Shown here piece after piece: positions 11,471-20,809 of a stretch of DNA of 64,000 nucleotides (position 1 is its first letter; each line of letters opens with the position of its first letter). The translations under genes and the position numbers were made by a program. Source of the stretch: Frigidibacter mobilis. GTDB lineage: Bacteria; Pseudomonadota; Alphaproteobacteria; Rhodobacterales; Rhodobacteraceae. The stretch lies in assembly GCF_001620265.1 (NCBI RefSeq), contig NZ_CP012661.1, forward strand, positions 682,001 to 746,000. The letters run 5' to 3'. The notes beneath the pieces were generated by a model. The model saw nothing but the letters and a program-made list of their open reading frames with translations, made no database searches and was not told where the DNA came from.

Positions 11471-12112
11471 ATGCGGTCACTGGTCATCGGCGCCTCGGGC
11501 GGCATCGGCGCCGCCCTCGCCAAATCGCTCGCCACCCGTGGCGAGGTCGTCAGCCTGTCCCGCAGCCTGAACGGGTTCGAGATCACCGACGAGGCCTCGG
11601 TCGCCGAACATCTCGGCGCCCAGAGCGGCACCTTCGACCTCATCTTCACCGCCACCGGCGCCCTCGGCACGCCGGAAAAGGCGCTGCGCAGCCTGACCGC
11701 CGGGGAACTTCTCTCGCAAATGGCCCTCAACGCCCTCGGCCCGGCGCTGGCGCTGAAACATGCCCTCCGCCTGATGCCGCGCGACCGGCGCTGCGTCTTC
11801 GCCGCGCTCTCTGCCCGGGTCGGCTCCATCGGCGACAACGCGCTTGGCGGCTGGCACTCCTACCGCGCCTCCAAGGCTGCCCTGAACCAGTTGCTGCACG
11901 GCGCGGCGATAGAGATCGCGCGCTCCCACCCGCAGGCCATCGTCGCGGCGCTGCACCCCGGCACCGTGGCCACGCCCTTCACCGAAGGCTATGGCCATGA
12001 CAAGCGCAGCCCCGCCCGCGCGGCAGCCGACCTGCTGGCGGTGCTGGACGGGCTGACCCCGGCGCAATCGGGCGGGTTCTTCGACTATTCAGGGGCGCGC
12101 GTGCCGTGGTGA
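11471..12112 (+). CDS. short-chain dehydrogenase/reductase (C-factor-like)
   Basis: 213-residue Rossmann-fold SDR. The cofactor loop is GASGGIGAALA (residues 8-18), and the catalytic Tyr and Lys are in SYRASKAALN (YxxxK). The short length and SLSRSLNGFEITDE strand order resemble CsgA/C-factor-type SDRs. Substrate unknown. It ends 64 bases before the stop of the converging EamA gene. Confidence 0.8.
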   Translation: MRSLVIGASGGIGAALAKSLATRGEVVSLSRSLNGFEITDEASVAEHLGAQSGTFDLIFTATGALGTPEKALRSLTAGELLSQMALNALGPALALKHALRLMPRDRRCVFAALSARVGSIGDNALGGWHSYRASKAALNQLLHGAAIEIARSHPQAIVAALHPGTVATPFTEGYGHDKRSPARAAADLLAVLDGLTPAQSGGFFDYSGARVPW

Positions 12113-12176
12113 GGCGCAATACCCGAGCCATTCGCTATACATATGCCTTCCATACGGGTTCCATATGGAATCCGGG

Positions 12177-13069
12177 TCAGGCCCGAACCGCCCCCGCGCC
12201 CCGCCGCCGCGACAGCCACAGCGCATTGCCGGTGATCGCCGCCAGCAGCAGCGCGCCGCCCGCGAAGGTGCCCGCGCTGGCGGTCTCCCCAGCAGCGCCC
12301 ACACCCACAGCGGCGCCAGCAGCACCTCCACCAGCCCCAGCAGCGCCAGTTCCCCGGCCGCAACCGCCCGGCTTCCGGCGGTATAGCTCGCCATACCGCC
12401 GCCCAGAACCAGCGCCCCCATCGCCATGCTGATCGCCGCGTCCCGCGGCGGGATCAGCAAGCTATCCCCTTGTGACCACAGCACAATCGCCGCCACCGCC
12501 ATAGAGGCGAGCCCGCCCAGGAACACGCCGGAGGCCAGGTCCAGCGCCCGGGCATGGCGCAGCGCCAGCGTGAAGGCCGAGAACCCCGCGGCCGAGACCA
12601 GCGCGGCGATGTTCCCGTCGCCCGCGCCGATCGCCAGCCCCTCGCGCACCATCACGAAAATTCCAAGCGATGCCAAGGCGATAGCTACCCATGTTGCCGG
12701 CTGCACCGGCTCTTTCAGCACCGGCCAGGCCAGGATCGCGGTGAACAGCGAGGCCGCGGAATAAAGGAAAATCGCATTGGCAACCGTCGTCGCCTGCAGC
12801 GCATAGATCGCCCCGGCAAAGGCCAGCGTCAGTCCCGCCGCCGCAATCGCGCCCGCCCAACCACTTGATTTCAAACGCGCAAACGGCGCCCCGCCCGATC
12901 TGCGCGACAGCACCCAGAACAGCACTGGCACCATCCCGGCAGATCGCCAGAACAGCACCTGCCAGGTATTCGCCTCGTCGATCAGCCTGATGATGAGGCC
13001 CATCAGCGACCACAGCACCCCCGCCAGCACGACAAGGCCGATCCCGGTCCGGTAGGTCACTGGCTGCAT
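12177..13069 (-). CDS. EamA/DMT family transporter (3' end frameshifted as read)
   Basis: Inner-membrane exporter of the drug/metabolite superfamily: about ten hydrophobic helices in two EamA repeats, starting GIGLVVLAGVLWSLMGL; substrate unknown. As read, the frame after VWALLG turns into a charged non-family tail running to 12089. Adding one base at the CCCC run 12287-12290 restores the tenth helix (ALLLAAITGNALWLSRRRG...) and a TGA at 12177-12179, giving 297 residues, the usual DMT length. The corrected end is used here. Confidence 0.85.
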
Positions 13070-13157
13070 CGGCGGTTACTCCACGCGGATCATTTCCCGC
13101 AGCCTTGCGGCAGCGCAGCGCCCCGTCTGTCCCGCCTGCGCCGCGCCGATGTCGGGA

Positions 13158-14360
13158 TCAGCCCTCGCGCAGCCATCCCGGCGCGTATGTCACTGTTTCG
13201 CAACCGGAAAACCTCGCCAGCCGGCCCAGTTCCGCCTCCAGTCGCGCCAGCCTTTGCCGCCCGAACCGCACCCCCGCTTCGGGCCAGACCGCCGCCACCT
13301 GCAACTGCCCCTCGGCCCGCCTGGCGCGCGCGTCGATCCGGCCCACCAGCCGTTCGCCCTCCAGCAGCGGGAACACGTAATAGCCATAGCGCCGCTGCGC
13401 CTCGGGGACGAAGATCTCGATCCGGTAGTGAAAACCGAACAACCGCTCGGCCCGCGCCCGGTCGCGCAGCGCGGGGTCAAAGGGCGAAAGCACCCGCAGC
13501 CGCGCCGGCGCCTCGGGGAGCCCCGCCGCCTCCTCCACCGCCCCCGGCCGCGCGTAGCAGCGGCGCAGCGCCCCGTCCGCGCCCTCCACCGCGATCTCCT
13601 CAAGTTCCCCCCGCGCCAGCGCCGCCGCGCCCCAGGCCTTCGCCTCTGCGGGCGTCACCTTGGCCCAGAAGGCCGCGATCTCGCCCGAGGTCGCAAAGCC
13701 CAGCCGGTCCAGCGCCGCGTTGCAGGCCCAGTCGATGGTTTCCGCCTCGGGCAGGTCCGCCGCCGCGGGGTAGACCCGTTCGGCCAGGTCATAGACCTTG
13801 GCGAAATTTTCGCGCCGCGAGACGGCCAACCGCCCGGTCCGCCACAGAAATTCCAGCGCGGTCTTGGAGGGATGCCAGTTCCACCAGCCCGGCCCCTCGC
13901 CACCCGGCCGCTCTTCCCCCAGGCTCACCTCGCCGCTGACGACGGGGCCATGCGCGGCGATATGGGCCAGAACCGCCTCCAGCCGCGCCTCGAATTCCGG
14001 GCCCTGCCAACTGCGATAGCGCTCGCGGATCCGCGCCTCGTCGCGCAGGAAGCGCAGCCGCCAATGGGGCAGGAAGGCGGTGGGGATCACCGCCGCGTCA
14101 TGGGTCCAATGCTCGAACAGATCGCGGCGCCGCTCCAGCAGGGGGCGCAGGTTTTCGGGCCGGTAGGCGGGGCGGCGCGACCACAGGATCATGTGATGCG
14201 CGCGTTCCACCGTGTTGACGCTGTCGACCTGCACGAAGCCCAGCCGGCCTATCAGCGCCAGCAGGTCATCGCCCTTCGCCGGCCCTGCCGCCGGCTCTGC
14301 CAGCGCGTGGCGGTGCAGGAACAGCCGCCGCGCGCCCTCATTGCGCAGGAGCGCAGGCAT
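13158..14360 (-). CDS. winged-helix DNA glycosylase, AlkX/YcaQ-like
   Basis: 400-residue protein of the HTH_42 superfamily that includes AlkZ and E. coli YcaQ (AlkX), glycosylases that unhook DNA interstrand crosslinks. Seen: GFVQVDSVN at 41-49 with Q44-V-D46, the Gln-x-Asp form typical of the YcaQ branch (AlkZ has Gln-x-Gln), then HHMILWSRRPAYRPENL, LFEHWTHDAAVIP, and a C-terminal LSPFDPALRDRARAERLFGFHYRIEIFVPEAQRRYGYYVFPLLEGERLVGR block conserved in the family. Its ATG shares one base with the stop of the dipeptidase gene, so it is cotranscribed with a peptide transporter, an unexplained pairing. Confidence 0.82.
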   Translation of the reverse strand: MPALLRNEGARRLFLHRHALAEPAAGPAKGDDLLALIGRLGFVQVDSVNTVERAHHMILWSRRPAYRPENLRPLLERRRDLFEHWTHDAAVIPTAFLPHWRLRFLRDEARIRERYRSWQGPEFEARLEAVLAHIAAHGPVVSGEVSLGEERPGGEGPGWWNWHPSKTALEFLWRTGRLAVSRRENFAKVYDLAERVYPAAADLPEAETIDWACNAALDRLGFATSGEIAAFWAKVTPAEAKAWGAAALARGELEEIAVEGADGALRRCYARPGAVEEAAGLPEAPARLRVLSPFDPALRDRARAERLFGFHYRIEIFVPEAQRRYGYYVFPLLEGERLVGRIDARARRAEGQLQVAAVWPEAGVRFGRQRLARLEAELGRLARFSGCETVTYAPGWLREG

Positions 14361-15415
14361 CAGCCCCAGGTGCGGTCCAGTACCGCCAGCCAGTTCTTCC
14401 AGGCCAGTTTCTCGATCAGCGCCTCGCCATAGCCATGCGCGCGGAAGGCATCCAGCAGCCGGGGCAGGCCCGCCACATCGCCGATGCCCTGCGGGATGGT
14501 GGCGCCGTCGAAATCCGACCCGAGGCCAAGGTGATCCTCGCCCAGTATCGACAGCAGATGGTCCATGTGGCGCAGCACCGGCTCCCAGCCGATCTCTGCG
14601 CTCTGCTTGCCATCCTCGCGCAGGAACGAGGTCGCGTAGTTCAGCCCGACCATGCCCTTGCTCTCGGCGATCATCCGAAGCTGCCGGTCGGTCAGGTTGC
14701 GGGTGGAGCGGGTGACGGCATGGGCGTTGGAATGGGTGGCGACCAGCGGCGCATCCGACAGCGCGGCCACGTCGTTGAAGCCGGCCTCGTTGAGGTGGCT
14801 GAGGTCGATCATGATCTTCAATTGGTTGCAGGCCGCGACCAGCCGCTTGCCGGCCTCGGTCAGGCCCGGGCCGGTATCGGGCTCACCCGGAAAGCGGAAG
14901 GGCACGCCGTGACCAAAGACCGTCGGGCGCGACCAGACCGGGCCAAGGCTGCGCAGCCCGGCCGCGTGCCAGACATGCAGCGCGTCGAGATCCTCGCCGA
15001 TCGCCTCGGCGCCTTCCATGTGCAGGATCGCGGCGATCTTGCCGGCGGCCATCGCGGCGCGGATGTCGGCGGTGCTGCGGCAGATCGCCAGCGTGCCCGT
15101 GCGCTCCATCCACATCAGATGCCCGGCCATCGCCATCGCCACCGGCTGCGCCGCCGCAGCGTCGATCAGCTCCGGCAGCGGCAGGTCATAGGGCGGGTTG
15201 TTCATCAGCGCTTCGTAGTCCGGCGCGTCATGGGCCTTGGGCGAGGGGATGTAGACGGCAAAGAAGCCGCCGACAAAGCCGCCCGCCTTCATGCGCGGCA
15301 GGTCCAGATGGCCCTTGCCCTCGCCGGTCAGCCAGATCGCTTCGCGGTTCGCAGGGTCGCGCAACAGGCGCAGGAGGAAATCGTTATGGCCGTCGAAAAC
15401 GGGGGTCAGGGTCAT
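14360..15415 (-). CDS. membrane dipeptidase (peptidase M19)
   Basis: Zinc-dependent dipeptidase, 351 residues from the ATG at 15415, which overlaps the stop of the ATPase gene (ATGA). Motifs: FDGHNDFLLRL (HxD metal site, residues about 8-10), HMEGAEAIGEDLDAL (bridging Glu), MIDLSHLNE and ATHSNAHAV (His ligands), and LGLGSDFDGA near the C-terminus. It has no signal peptide, so it probably hydrolyses imported dipeptides in the cytoplasm. Its place as the last catabolic gene after dppABCDF-type genes supports a dipeptide or D-amino-acid dipeptide uptake and cleavage operon. Confidence 0.9.
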   Translation of the reverse strand: MTLTPVFDGHNDFLLRLLRDPANREAIWLTGEGKGHLDLPRMKAGGFVGGFFAVYIPSPKAHDAPDYEALMNNPPYDLPLPELIDAAAAQPVAMAMAGHLMWMERTGTLAICRSTADIRAAMAAGKIAAILHMEGAEAIGEDLDALHVWHAAGLRSLGPVWSRPTVFGHGVPFRFPGEPDTGPGLTEAGKRLVAACNQLKIMIDLSHLNEAGFNDVAALSDAPLVATHSNAHAVTRSTRNLTDRQLRMIAESKGMVGLNYATSFLREDGKQSAEIGWEPVLRHMDHLLSILGEDHLGLGSDFDGATIPQGIGDVAGLPRLLDAFRAHGYGEALIEKLAWKNWLAVLDRTWG

Positions 15416-16176
15416 GATGCGGCTTTCGTGTATCCGTGCGAGGCGGTGAGGAGTTGGCGGGTGTAGTCGGTGGTGGCAGCGCGGGCGCGCAGCGCCTCGC
15501 GGGTCAGTTCCTCGACGGCCTGGCCGTGCTGCATCACCATCAGCCGGTCGCACATATGCGCGACGACGGCGAGATCATGGCTGACCATCACATAGGTCAG
15601 CCCGCGTTCGCTGCGCAGCCGGTCCAAGAGGTTCAGCACCTCGGCCTGGATCGAGGCATCGAGCGCCGAGGTCGGCTCGTCCAGCAGCAGCACCCGCGGC
15701 TCCAGGATCAGCGCCCGGGCCACGGCGACGCGCTGGCGCTGGCCGCCAGAGAGCTGGTGCGGATAGCGAAAGCGGAACGAGGGGCCAAGGCCAACCTCGG
15801 TCAGCGCCTGCTCCACGCGGCGTTCGCGGTCGGTAAAGCCGTGGATCGCCAGCGGCTCCGACAGCACCCGGTCCACGGTGTGGCGGGGGTGGAGCGAGGC
15901 ATAGGGGTCCTGGAACACCATCTGCACGCGGCGGTAGAACTCGGCCCGGCGCGGCGCGGTCAACTCGGCGCCGTCCAGCACGATGCTGCCCTCGCTGGTT
16001 GGCGCCAGCCCGCAGATCGCGCGCAAGACGGTGGATTTGCCCGACCCGCTTTCGCCGACGATGCCATAGCTTTCGCCCTCGGCCACCTTCATCGTGACCC
16101 CGCGCACCGCCTGCACCGCCTCGGCTCCGGTGCCGAAGGTGACGTGCAGGCCCCGGATGTCCAGCGCTGTGCTCAT
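15412..16176 (-). CDS. peptide ABC transporter ATP-binding protein (DppF/OppF-like)
   Basis: ATPase of a dipeptide/oligopeptide importer, 254 residues. Walker [10 protein letters not shown], signature LSGGQRQRVAVARAL, Walker [13 protein letters not shown], switch His in VMVSHDLAVV. Lacks the usual OppF C-terminal cysteine/zinc tail extension. The ATG at 16176 overlaps the stop of the partner ATPase gene (ATGA); a start three codons earlier is possible. Pairs with the next gene as an asymmetric NBD dimer. Confidence 0.9.
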   Translation of the reverse strand: MSTALDIRGLHVTFGTGAEAVQAVRGVTMKVAEGESYGIVGESGSGKSTVLRAICGLAPTSEGSIVLDGAELTAPRRAEFYRRVQMVFQDPYASLHPRHTVDRVLSEPLAIHGFTDRERRVEQALTEVGLGPSFRFRYPHQLSGGQRQRVAVARALILEPRVLLLDEPTSALDASIQAEVLNLLDRLRSERGLTYVMVSHDLAVVAHMCDRLMVMQHGQAVEELTREALRARAATTDYTRQLLTASHGYTKAAS

Positions 16177-17006
16177 AGCGCCCACCCCGCGTCGCGGGTC
16201 ATGGTCGGCAGGGGGCGCATGTCGTTGTCGATCTTGGGCAGGCAGTTCATCAATCCTTGCGTATAGGGATGCTGCGCCCGGTCAAGCTCGGACGCCTTCA
16301 GCTCCTCGACCACGCGGCCGGCATACATCACCAGCACCCGGTCGCAGAAACTGGCGACAAGGCGCAGGTCGTGGCTAATGAAGATCAGCCCCATGCCGCG
16401 GTCGGCGACCAGCGCATCGAGGATGCGCAGCACCTCGATCTGCACGGTCACGTCCAGCGCGCTGGTCGGCTCGTCGGCGATCAGCAGGTCGGGTTCCGTG
16501 ACCAGCATCATGGCGATCATCGCCCGCTGGCCCATGCCGCCCGACAGCTCGTGCGGATAGGCGCGGAATACCCGTTCGGGGTCGCGGATCTGCACCGCCT
16601 CCAGCATCGCCATCGCACGGGCCTTCTTCTCGGCATGGCTGGAGCGGCCGTGGAAGGCCAGCGCCTCCATGATCTGCCGGCCGATGGTCATCACCGGGTT
16701 CAGGCTGAACTTGGGGTCCTGCATCACCATCGACATCCGCCCGCCGCGCAGGGCGCGCCATTGCTTCGGGCTGGCAGTGCGCAGGTCGATGCCGTCGAAT
16801 TCCAGCCGTTTGGCGGTGGCGGTGCCGGGCGGCGGGGTCAGGCCCAGCAGGGCGCGGCCGGTCTGCGACTTGCCCGACCCGCTTTCGCCGACGATGCCGA
16901 GCCGCTCGCGGCCAAGGGTGAAGCTGACGCCACGCACCACCTCGGACGGGCCCTGCCGCGTCGGGAAGGTGATGCGCAGGTCTTCGACTGTCAGAAGGGC
17001 GCTCAT
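16173..17006 (-). CDS. peptide ABC transporter ATP-binding protein (DppD/OppD-like)
   Basis: 277-residue NBD. Walker [17 protein letters not shown], signature [15 protein letters not shown], Walker [15 protein letters not shown], switch FISHDLRLV. The C-terminal [16 protein letters not shown] is the DppD/OppD-type tail, normally followed by Fe-S cysteines; only one Cys is seen here. ATG overlaps the stop of the permease gene by ATGA. Confidence 0.9.
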   Translation of the reverse strand: MSALLTVEDLRITFPTRQGPSEVVRGVSFTLGRERLGIVGESGSGKSQTGRALLGLTPPPGTATAKRLEFDGIDLRTASPKQWRALRGGRMSMVMQDPKFSLNPVMTIGRQIMEALAFHGRSSHAEKKARAMAMLEAVQIRDPERVFRAYPHELSGGMGQRAMIAMMLVTEPDLLIADEPTSALDVTVQIEVLRILDALVADRGMGLIFISHDLRLVASFCDRVLVMYAGRVVEELKASELDRAQHPYTQGLMNCLPKIDNDMRPLPTMTRDAGWAL

Positions 17007-17917
17007 TTGCGGGCTTTCGGGTCAAGGACGTCGCGCAGGCCGTCGCCAAGGAAGTTGAACCCCAGCGAGACCACGAAGATGGCAAGGCCCGGCATCGTCA
17101 CCACCCACCACTGGTCGATGATGAAACGCCGACCGCCGGCGATCATCGCGCCCCATTCGGGCTGCGGCGGCTGCGCGCCAAGGCCGAGGAAGCCGAGGCC
17201 GGCGGCGGTCAGGATGATGCCGGCCATGTCCAGCGTCACCCGGATGATGACCGAGGACAGGCAGAGCGGCACCACATGCCCCCAGATGATGCGCGCCGGG
17301 CGCGCGCCCTGCAGGCGGATCGCGTTGATGAAATCGCTGTCGCGGATGGTCAGCGTCTCGGCCCGGGCAAGGCGGGCATAGGGCGGCCAGGAGGTGATGG
17401 CGATGGCGATGATCGCATTCTCGATCCCCGGCCCCAGTGCCGCCACGAAGGCCAGCGCCAGGATCAGCCGCGGGAAGGCCAGGAAGATGTCGGTCAGGCG
17501 CATCAGCACCGTATCGACCCAGCCGCCGAAATAGCCCGCGGTGGTGCCGACCAGCAGGCCGATGGGCGTGGCGATCACCGCGACCAGCGCCACCACCATC
17601 AGCGTGATCCGCGAGCCGTGGACGATGCGCGAGAAGATGTCGCGCGCCTGTTCGTCGGTGCCCATCAGATGCGTGGCCGAAGGCGGCAGCAGCCGCTCGG
17701 TCCGCAGGTCGCCGCCGACGATCGGGTCGTGGGGGGCAATCACATTGGCCAGCAGCGCGACCACGATCAGCACCACCACGATGGCAAGGCCGACCATCGC
17801 CAGCGGATTGGCGCGCAGCGCCAGCCAGGTGCGGTAGCTTTGGCCCAGACGGGCCTGACGGCGCGAGGCTGGCTGTTCGGACAGCAGCCATTCGCGTCGG
17901 GAAAGAGTGGCGGTCAT
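17003..17917 (-). CDS. peptide ABC transporter permease (DppC-like)
   Basis: 304 residues from the ATG at 17917, which has GGAGG six bases upstream; a TTG start five codons earlier is possible but would swallow that ribosome-binding site. N-terminal cytoplasmic stretch, then about six helices. The EAA loop is visible as ARLARAETLTIRDSDFINAIRLQGARPARIIWGHVVP. Includes the DppC-type periplasmic segment GTDEQARDIFSRIVHGSRITL. Confidence 0.9.
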   Translation of the reverse strand: MTATLSRREWLLSEQPASRRQARLGQSYRTWLALRANPLAMVGLAIVVVLIVVALLANVIAPHDPIVGGDLRTERLLPPSATHLMGTDEQARDIFSRIVHGSRITLMVVALVAVIATPIGLLVGTTAGYFGGWVDTVLMRLTDIFLAFPRLILALAFVAALGPGIENAIIAIAITSWPPYARLARAETLTIRDSDFINAIRLQGARPARIIWGHVVPLCLSSVIIRVTLDMAGIILTAAGLGFLGLGAQPPQPEWGAMIAGGRRFIIDQWWVVTMPGLAIFVVSLGFNFLGDGLRDVLDPKARK

Positions 17918-17942
17918 GCGCGCCTCCGGCAAAAAGGGGCCC

Positions 17943-19001
17943 TCATCCGCGGCGCCGCACGCGAGGGTCGAGAAGGGTGTAAAGCAGGTCTGACAGCAGG
18001 TTCAGCCCGACGAAGACCACGCCGATCACCAGCGTGCCGCCAAGCACCGCGTTCATGTCGGCGTTCTGCAGGCTGTTGGTCAGGTACTGCCCAAGGCCCG
18101 GCCAGGCAAAGACGGTCTCGGTCAGCACCGATCCTTCCAGCAACCCGGCATAGGACAGGGCGATCACCGTCACCAGCGGCACCGCGGCATTGCGCAGCGC
18201 ATGGACCCAGATGATCCGCCATTCCGGCACGCCCTTGACCCGGGCGGCGATGACATATTCCTGCGCCAGCTCGTTCAGCATGAAGCTGCGGGTCATCCGG
18301 CTGATATAGGCCATCGAGAAATAGCCCAGAAGCGAGGCGGGCAGGATGATATGCGAGAAGATGTTGCGGAACGCCGCCCATTTGCCCTGCATCGCAGAGT
18401 CGAGCAGCAGCAGGCCGGTGGTGGGGGTGATGTCATATTCAAAGCTGATGTCGATCCGGCCCGGCCCGGCGACCCAGCCCAGCTTGGCGTAGAAGATCAG
18501 GAGGCCCAGCAGGCCCAGCCAGAAGATCGGTGCCGAATAGCCGATAAGGCCGATGACACGCACCACCTGATCGGCCAGCCGGCCCTGCTTGACGGCGGCC
18601 AGCACCCCCAGCGGCACGCCGAGGATGGTGCCAAGGATCACGCCGAACGTCGCCAGTTCCAGCGTCGCGGGGAACACGCGGATGATATCGTCCAGGATCG
18701 GGCGCTTGGTCAGGAAGCTGGACCCGAAATCGCCGGTGAACACCTTCTGCAGGTAGATCCAGAATTGCTGGATCAGTGGCTTGTCCAGCCCCAGCTCGAT
18801 ATACACCCGGTCATAGACGGCCTGGCTGGCGCGGTCGCCCACCACCGACAGCACCGGATCGACCGGCACCACCCGCCCGATCAGGAAGGTGACGAACAAG
18901 AGGCCCAGGAAGGTCAGCGCGACAGAGGCGATCAGCTTGACGGCCTTCCACGCGAAGGGGAGGGCGCGGTTGCGCCCTCCGGTCTTGGATGCGCCTGCCA
19001 T
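17943..19001 (-). CDS. peptide ABC transporter permease (DppB-like)
   Basis: 352-residue inner-membrane permease: N-terminal helix with LTFLGLLFVTFLIGRVVPVDPV, the long periplasmic loop PLIQQFWIYLQKVFTGDFGSSFLT typical of DppB/OppB, then five helices with EYVIAARVKGVPEWRIIWVHALRNAAVP (EAA loop). The ATG shares one base with the stop of the binding-protein gene. Confidence 0.91.
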   Translation of the reverse strand: MAGASKTGGRNRALPFAWKAVKLIASVALTFLGLLFVTFLIGRVVPVDPVLSVVGDRASQAVYDRVYIELGLDKPLIQQFWIYLQKVFTGDFGSSFLTKRPILDDIIRVFPATLELATFGVILGTILGVPLGVLAAVKQGRLADQVVRVIGLIGYSAPIFWLGLLGLLIFYAKLGWVAGPGRIDISFEYDITPTTGLLLLDSAMQGKWAAFRNIFSHIILPASLLGYFSMAYISRMTRSFMLNELAQEYVIAARVKGVPEWRIIWVHALRNAAVPLVTVIALSYAGLLEGSVLTETVFAWPGLGQYLTNSLQNADMNAVLGGTLVIGVVFVGLNLLSDLLYTLLDPRVRRRG

Positions 19002-20596
19002 CAGTCTTTGGTGACGGCAGCGTAGGAGTTGTCGCTGAACGACGGCCCGATCACGAAGCCGTTGACGTTCTTGCGATGCGCCATCACCTCGATCTCCTGG
19101 AACATGATGACGAAGGGCGAGACGGCCTGATGTTCCTTCTGCAGTTCGACATACATCTCGGCGCGCTTGTCCGCGTCCGCCTCCAGCACGGCGGCATCGG
19201 CCTTGGCGGTCATTTCCGGGATATCCCAGGCGTTGCGCCAGGCCAGCGGCTTGGAGGCGGGGCTATCCGAGTTGTCGGGGTTGCGCGCGAAGGTATCGGC
19301 GTTGGTGTGCGGGTCCTGATAGTCCGGGCCCCACTGGCCGATATAGATGTCATGGGTGCGGGCGCGGTACTTGGTCAGGGTCTGGCCACCGTCGCCCGGG
19401 ATCAGTTCCAGCTTGATGCCGGCCTGCGCCATCGTGCCCTGGATCGCCTCGGCAAGGCTGGTGATCTCGGCGGTGTTGCGGGTGTCCATCGTTACGGTAA
19501 AGCCGTCGGGCAGGCCAGCCTCGGCCAGCAGTTCCTTGGCCTTCTCGACGTTCAGGCTGTAGGGATTTTCCTCATAGGCGCCCAGGAAGCCCTTGGGCAG
19601 GAAGGCCTGGTGAACGGTGACGCGGCCCTTCATCAGCGTGTCGGCGATGGTCTCGTAATCCACCAGCCATTTCATCGCCTCGGCGACCTGGGGCTTGGAC
19701 AGGAATTCGTTCTTCTGGTTCAGACCCATGTAGTAGATCGAGCCCTTGACGCCATCCTCGATCACCAGATCGGGGTTCGACGACATCGCGGTGATCTCGT
19801 CGGGGCCAAGGTCGCGGGCGATGTCGATATCGCTCTGTTCCAGCAAGATCCGCTGGGTAGCCGGTTCCGGGATGTGGCGATAGATCACGCGGGCCATCGC
19901 CGGGGCGTCGCCCGAATAGTTCGGGTTGCGCTCCATCACCACGACCTCGTTGGCGCGCCATTCGCGGATGCTGAACGGGCCCGACCCGGCATAGCCGGTC
20001 TTCAGCCAGTTATAGCCGAAATCGCCATCGACCTCATGCTCCTGCACCAGCTTCATGTCGACGACAGAGGCGACGTTGGCGGTCAGGCAATAGAGCACGA
20101 GCGTCGGCGCATAGGCTTGATCCATCTCGAATTCGAAGGTGTACTCGCCGGTCTGGCGAATCTTCTCATCGACGTTGTCGGCGGTGAAGCCGAACTGGGT
20201 CAGGATGAAGGCCGGCGACATGTCCATCTTCACGGCGCGGGTCAGCGAATAGACGGCATCGGCGGCGGTGATCGGATTGCCGCTGGCGAAGCTGCGGCCT
20301 TCCTTGATCTTGAAGGTCAGCGTCTTGCCGTCTTCCGAGACTTCCCAGCTTTCCGCGACCTTGCCGCTGATGTCCGACACGTTCATCGGGTCATAGCCGA
20401 TCAGCGTTTCATAGCTGTTCCCGGCGATCTCGCCGGCGGTGAATTCGAACAGTTCGGCCGGGTCGAGCGAGATGACGTCGTCGATCGACCAGGCCATTAT
20501 CAGCGTATCGGCGGGCGTCTCTGCCTGGGCCATCGGCGCGGAAACGGCGGTAAAGCTCGCTACCACTGCCGCGAGCCAGTGTGTCTTGTGGAACAT
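19001..20596 (-). CDS. peptide ABC transporter substrate-binding protein (DppA family)
   Basis: 531-residue periplasmic solute-binding protein (SBP family 5), with a Sec signal peptide cleaved after APMAQA (about residue 25). Family features: LDPAELFEFTAGEIAGNSYETLI near the N-terminus, YNWLKTGYAGSGPFSIREW, and a C-terminal YVELQKEHQAVSPFVIMF. It is the first gene of the transporter operon, with AGAGGA ahead of the ATG and a clear promoter about 70-95 bases upstream. Specificity cannot be read from sequence; a downstream M19 dipeptidase suggests dipeptides. Confidence 0.9.
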   Translation of the reverse strand: MFHKTHWLAAVVASFTAVSAPMAQAETPADTLIMAWSIDDVISLDPAELFEFTAGEIAGNSYETLIGYDPMNVSDISGKVAESWEVSEDGKTLTFKIKEGRSFASGNPITAADAVYSLTRAVKMDMSPAFILTQFGFTADNVDEKIRQTGEYTFEFEMDQAYAPTLVLYCLTANVASVVDMKLVQEHEVDGDFGYNWLKTGYAGSGPFSIREWRANEVVVMERNPNYSGDAPAMARVIYRHIPEPATQRILLEQSDIDIARDLGPDEITAMSSNPDLVIEDGVKGSIYYMGLNQKNEFLSKPQVAEAMKWLVDYETIADTLMKGRVTVHQAFLPKGFLGAYEENPYSLNVEKAKELLAEAGLPDGFTVTMDTRNTAEITSLAEAIQGTMAQAGIKLELIPGDGGQTLTKYRARTHDIYIGQWGPDYQDPHTNADTFARNPDNSDSPASKPLAWRNAWDIPEMTAKADAAVLEADADKRAEMYVELQKEHQAVSPFVIMFQEIEVMAHRKNVNGFVIGPSFSDNSYAAVTKD

Positions 20597-20662
20597 GGAT
20601 ATATCCTCTGTTGGACTTGCTCGTCCCCGCGACCTTCAGGGCGTCGGGGCGGCACGGGCACG

Positions 20663-20691
20663 ATTAACCGCTTGGTAAAAAACGAAGTCAA
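20663..20691 (-). promoter_or_regulatory. sigma70-type promoter of the peptide transporter operon
   Basis: On the minus strand, TTGACT (20691-20686) and GTTAAT (20668-20663) are separated by exactly 17 bases. The pair sits 67 bases upstream of the binding-protein ATG, in an AT-richer patch of an otherwise GC-rich gap. Confidence 0.6.
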
Positions 20692-20809
20692 GGCCCCCGG
20701 CCCGGCGATCTGCCGCATTTTTTGGCAAACCGCCGCGCCGGGCCGAGGCGCGTGCAGGACTGCCTGAAGGTTCGGCAGCGGTGAAACCGCCGGTCGCGGC
20801 GGGCCGCCC

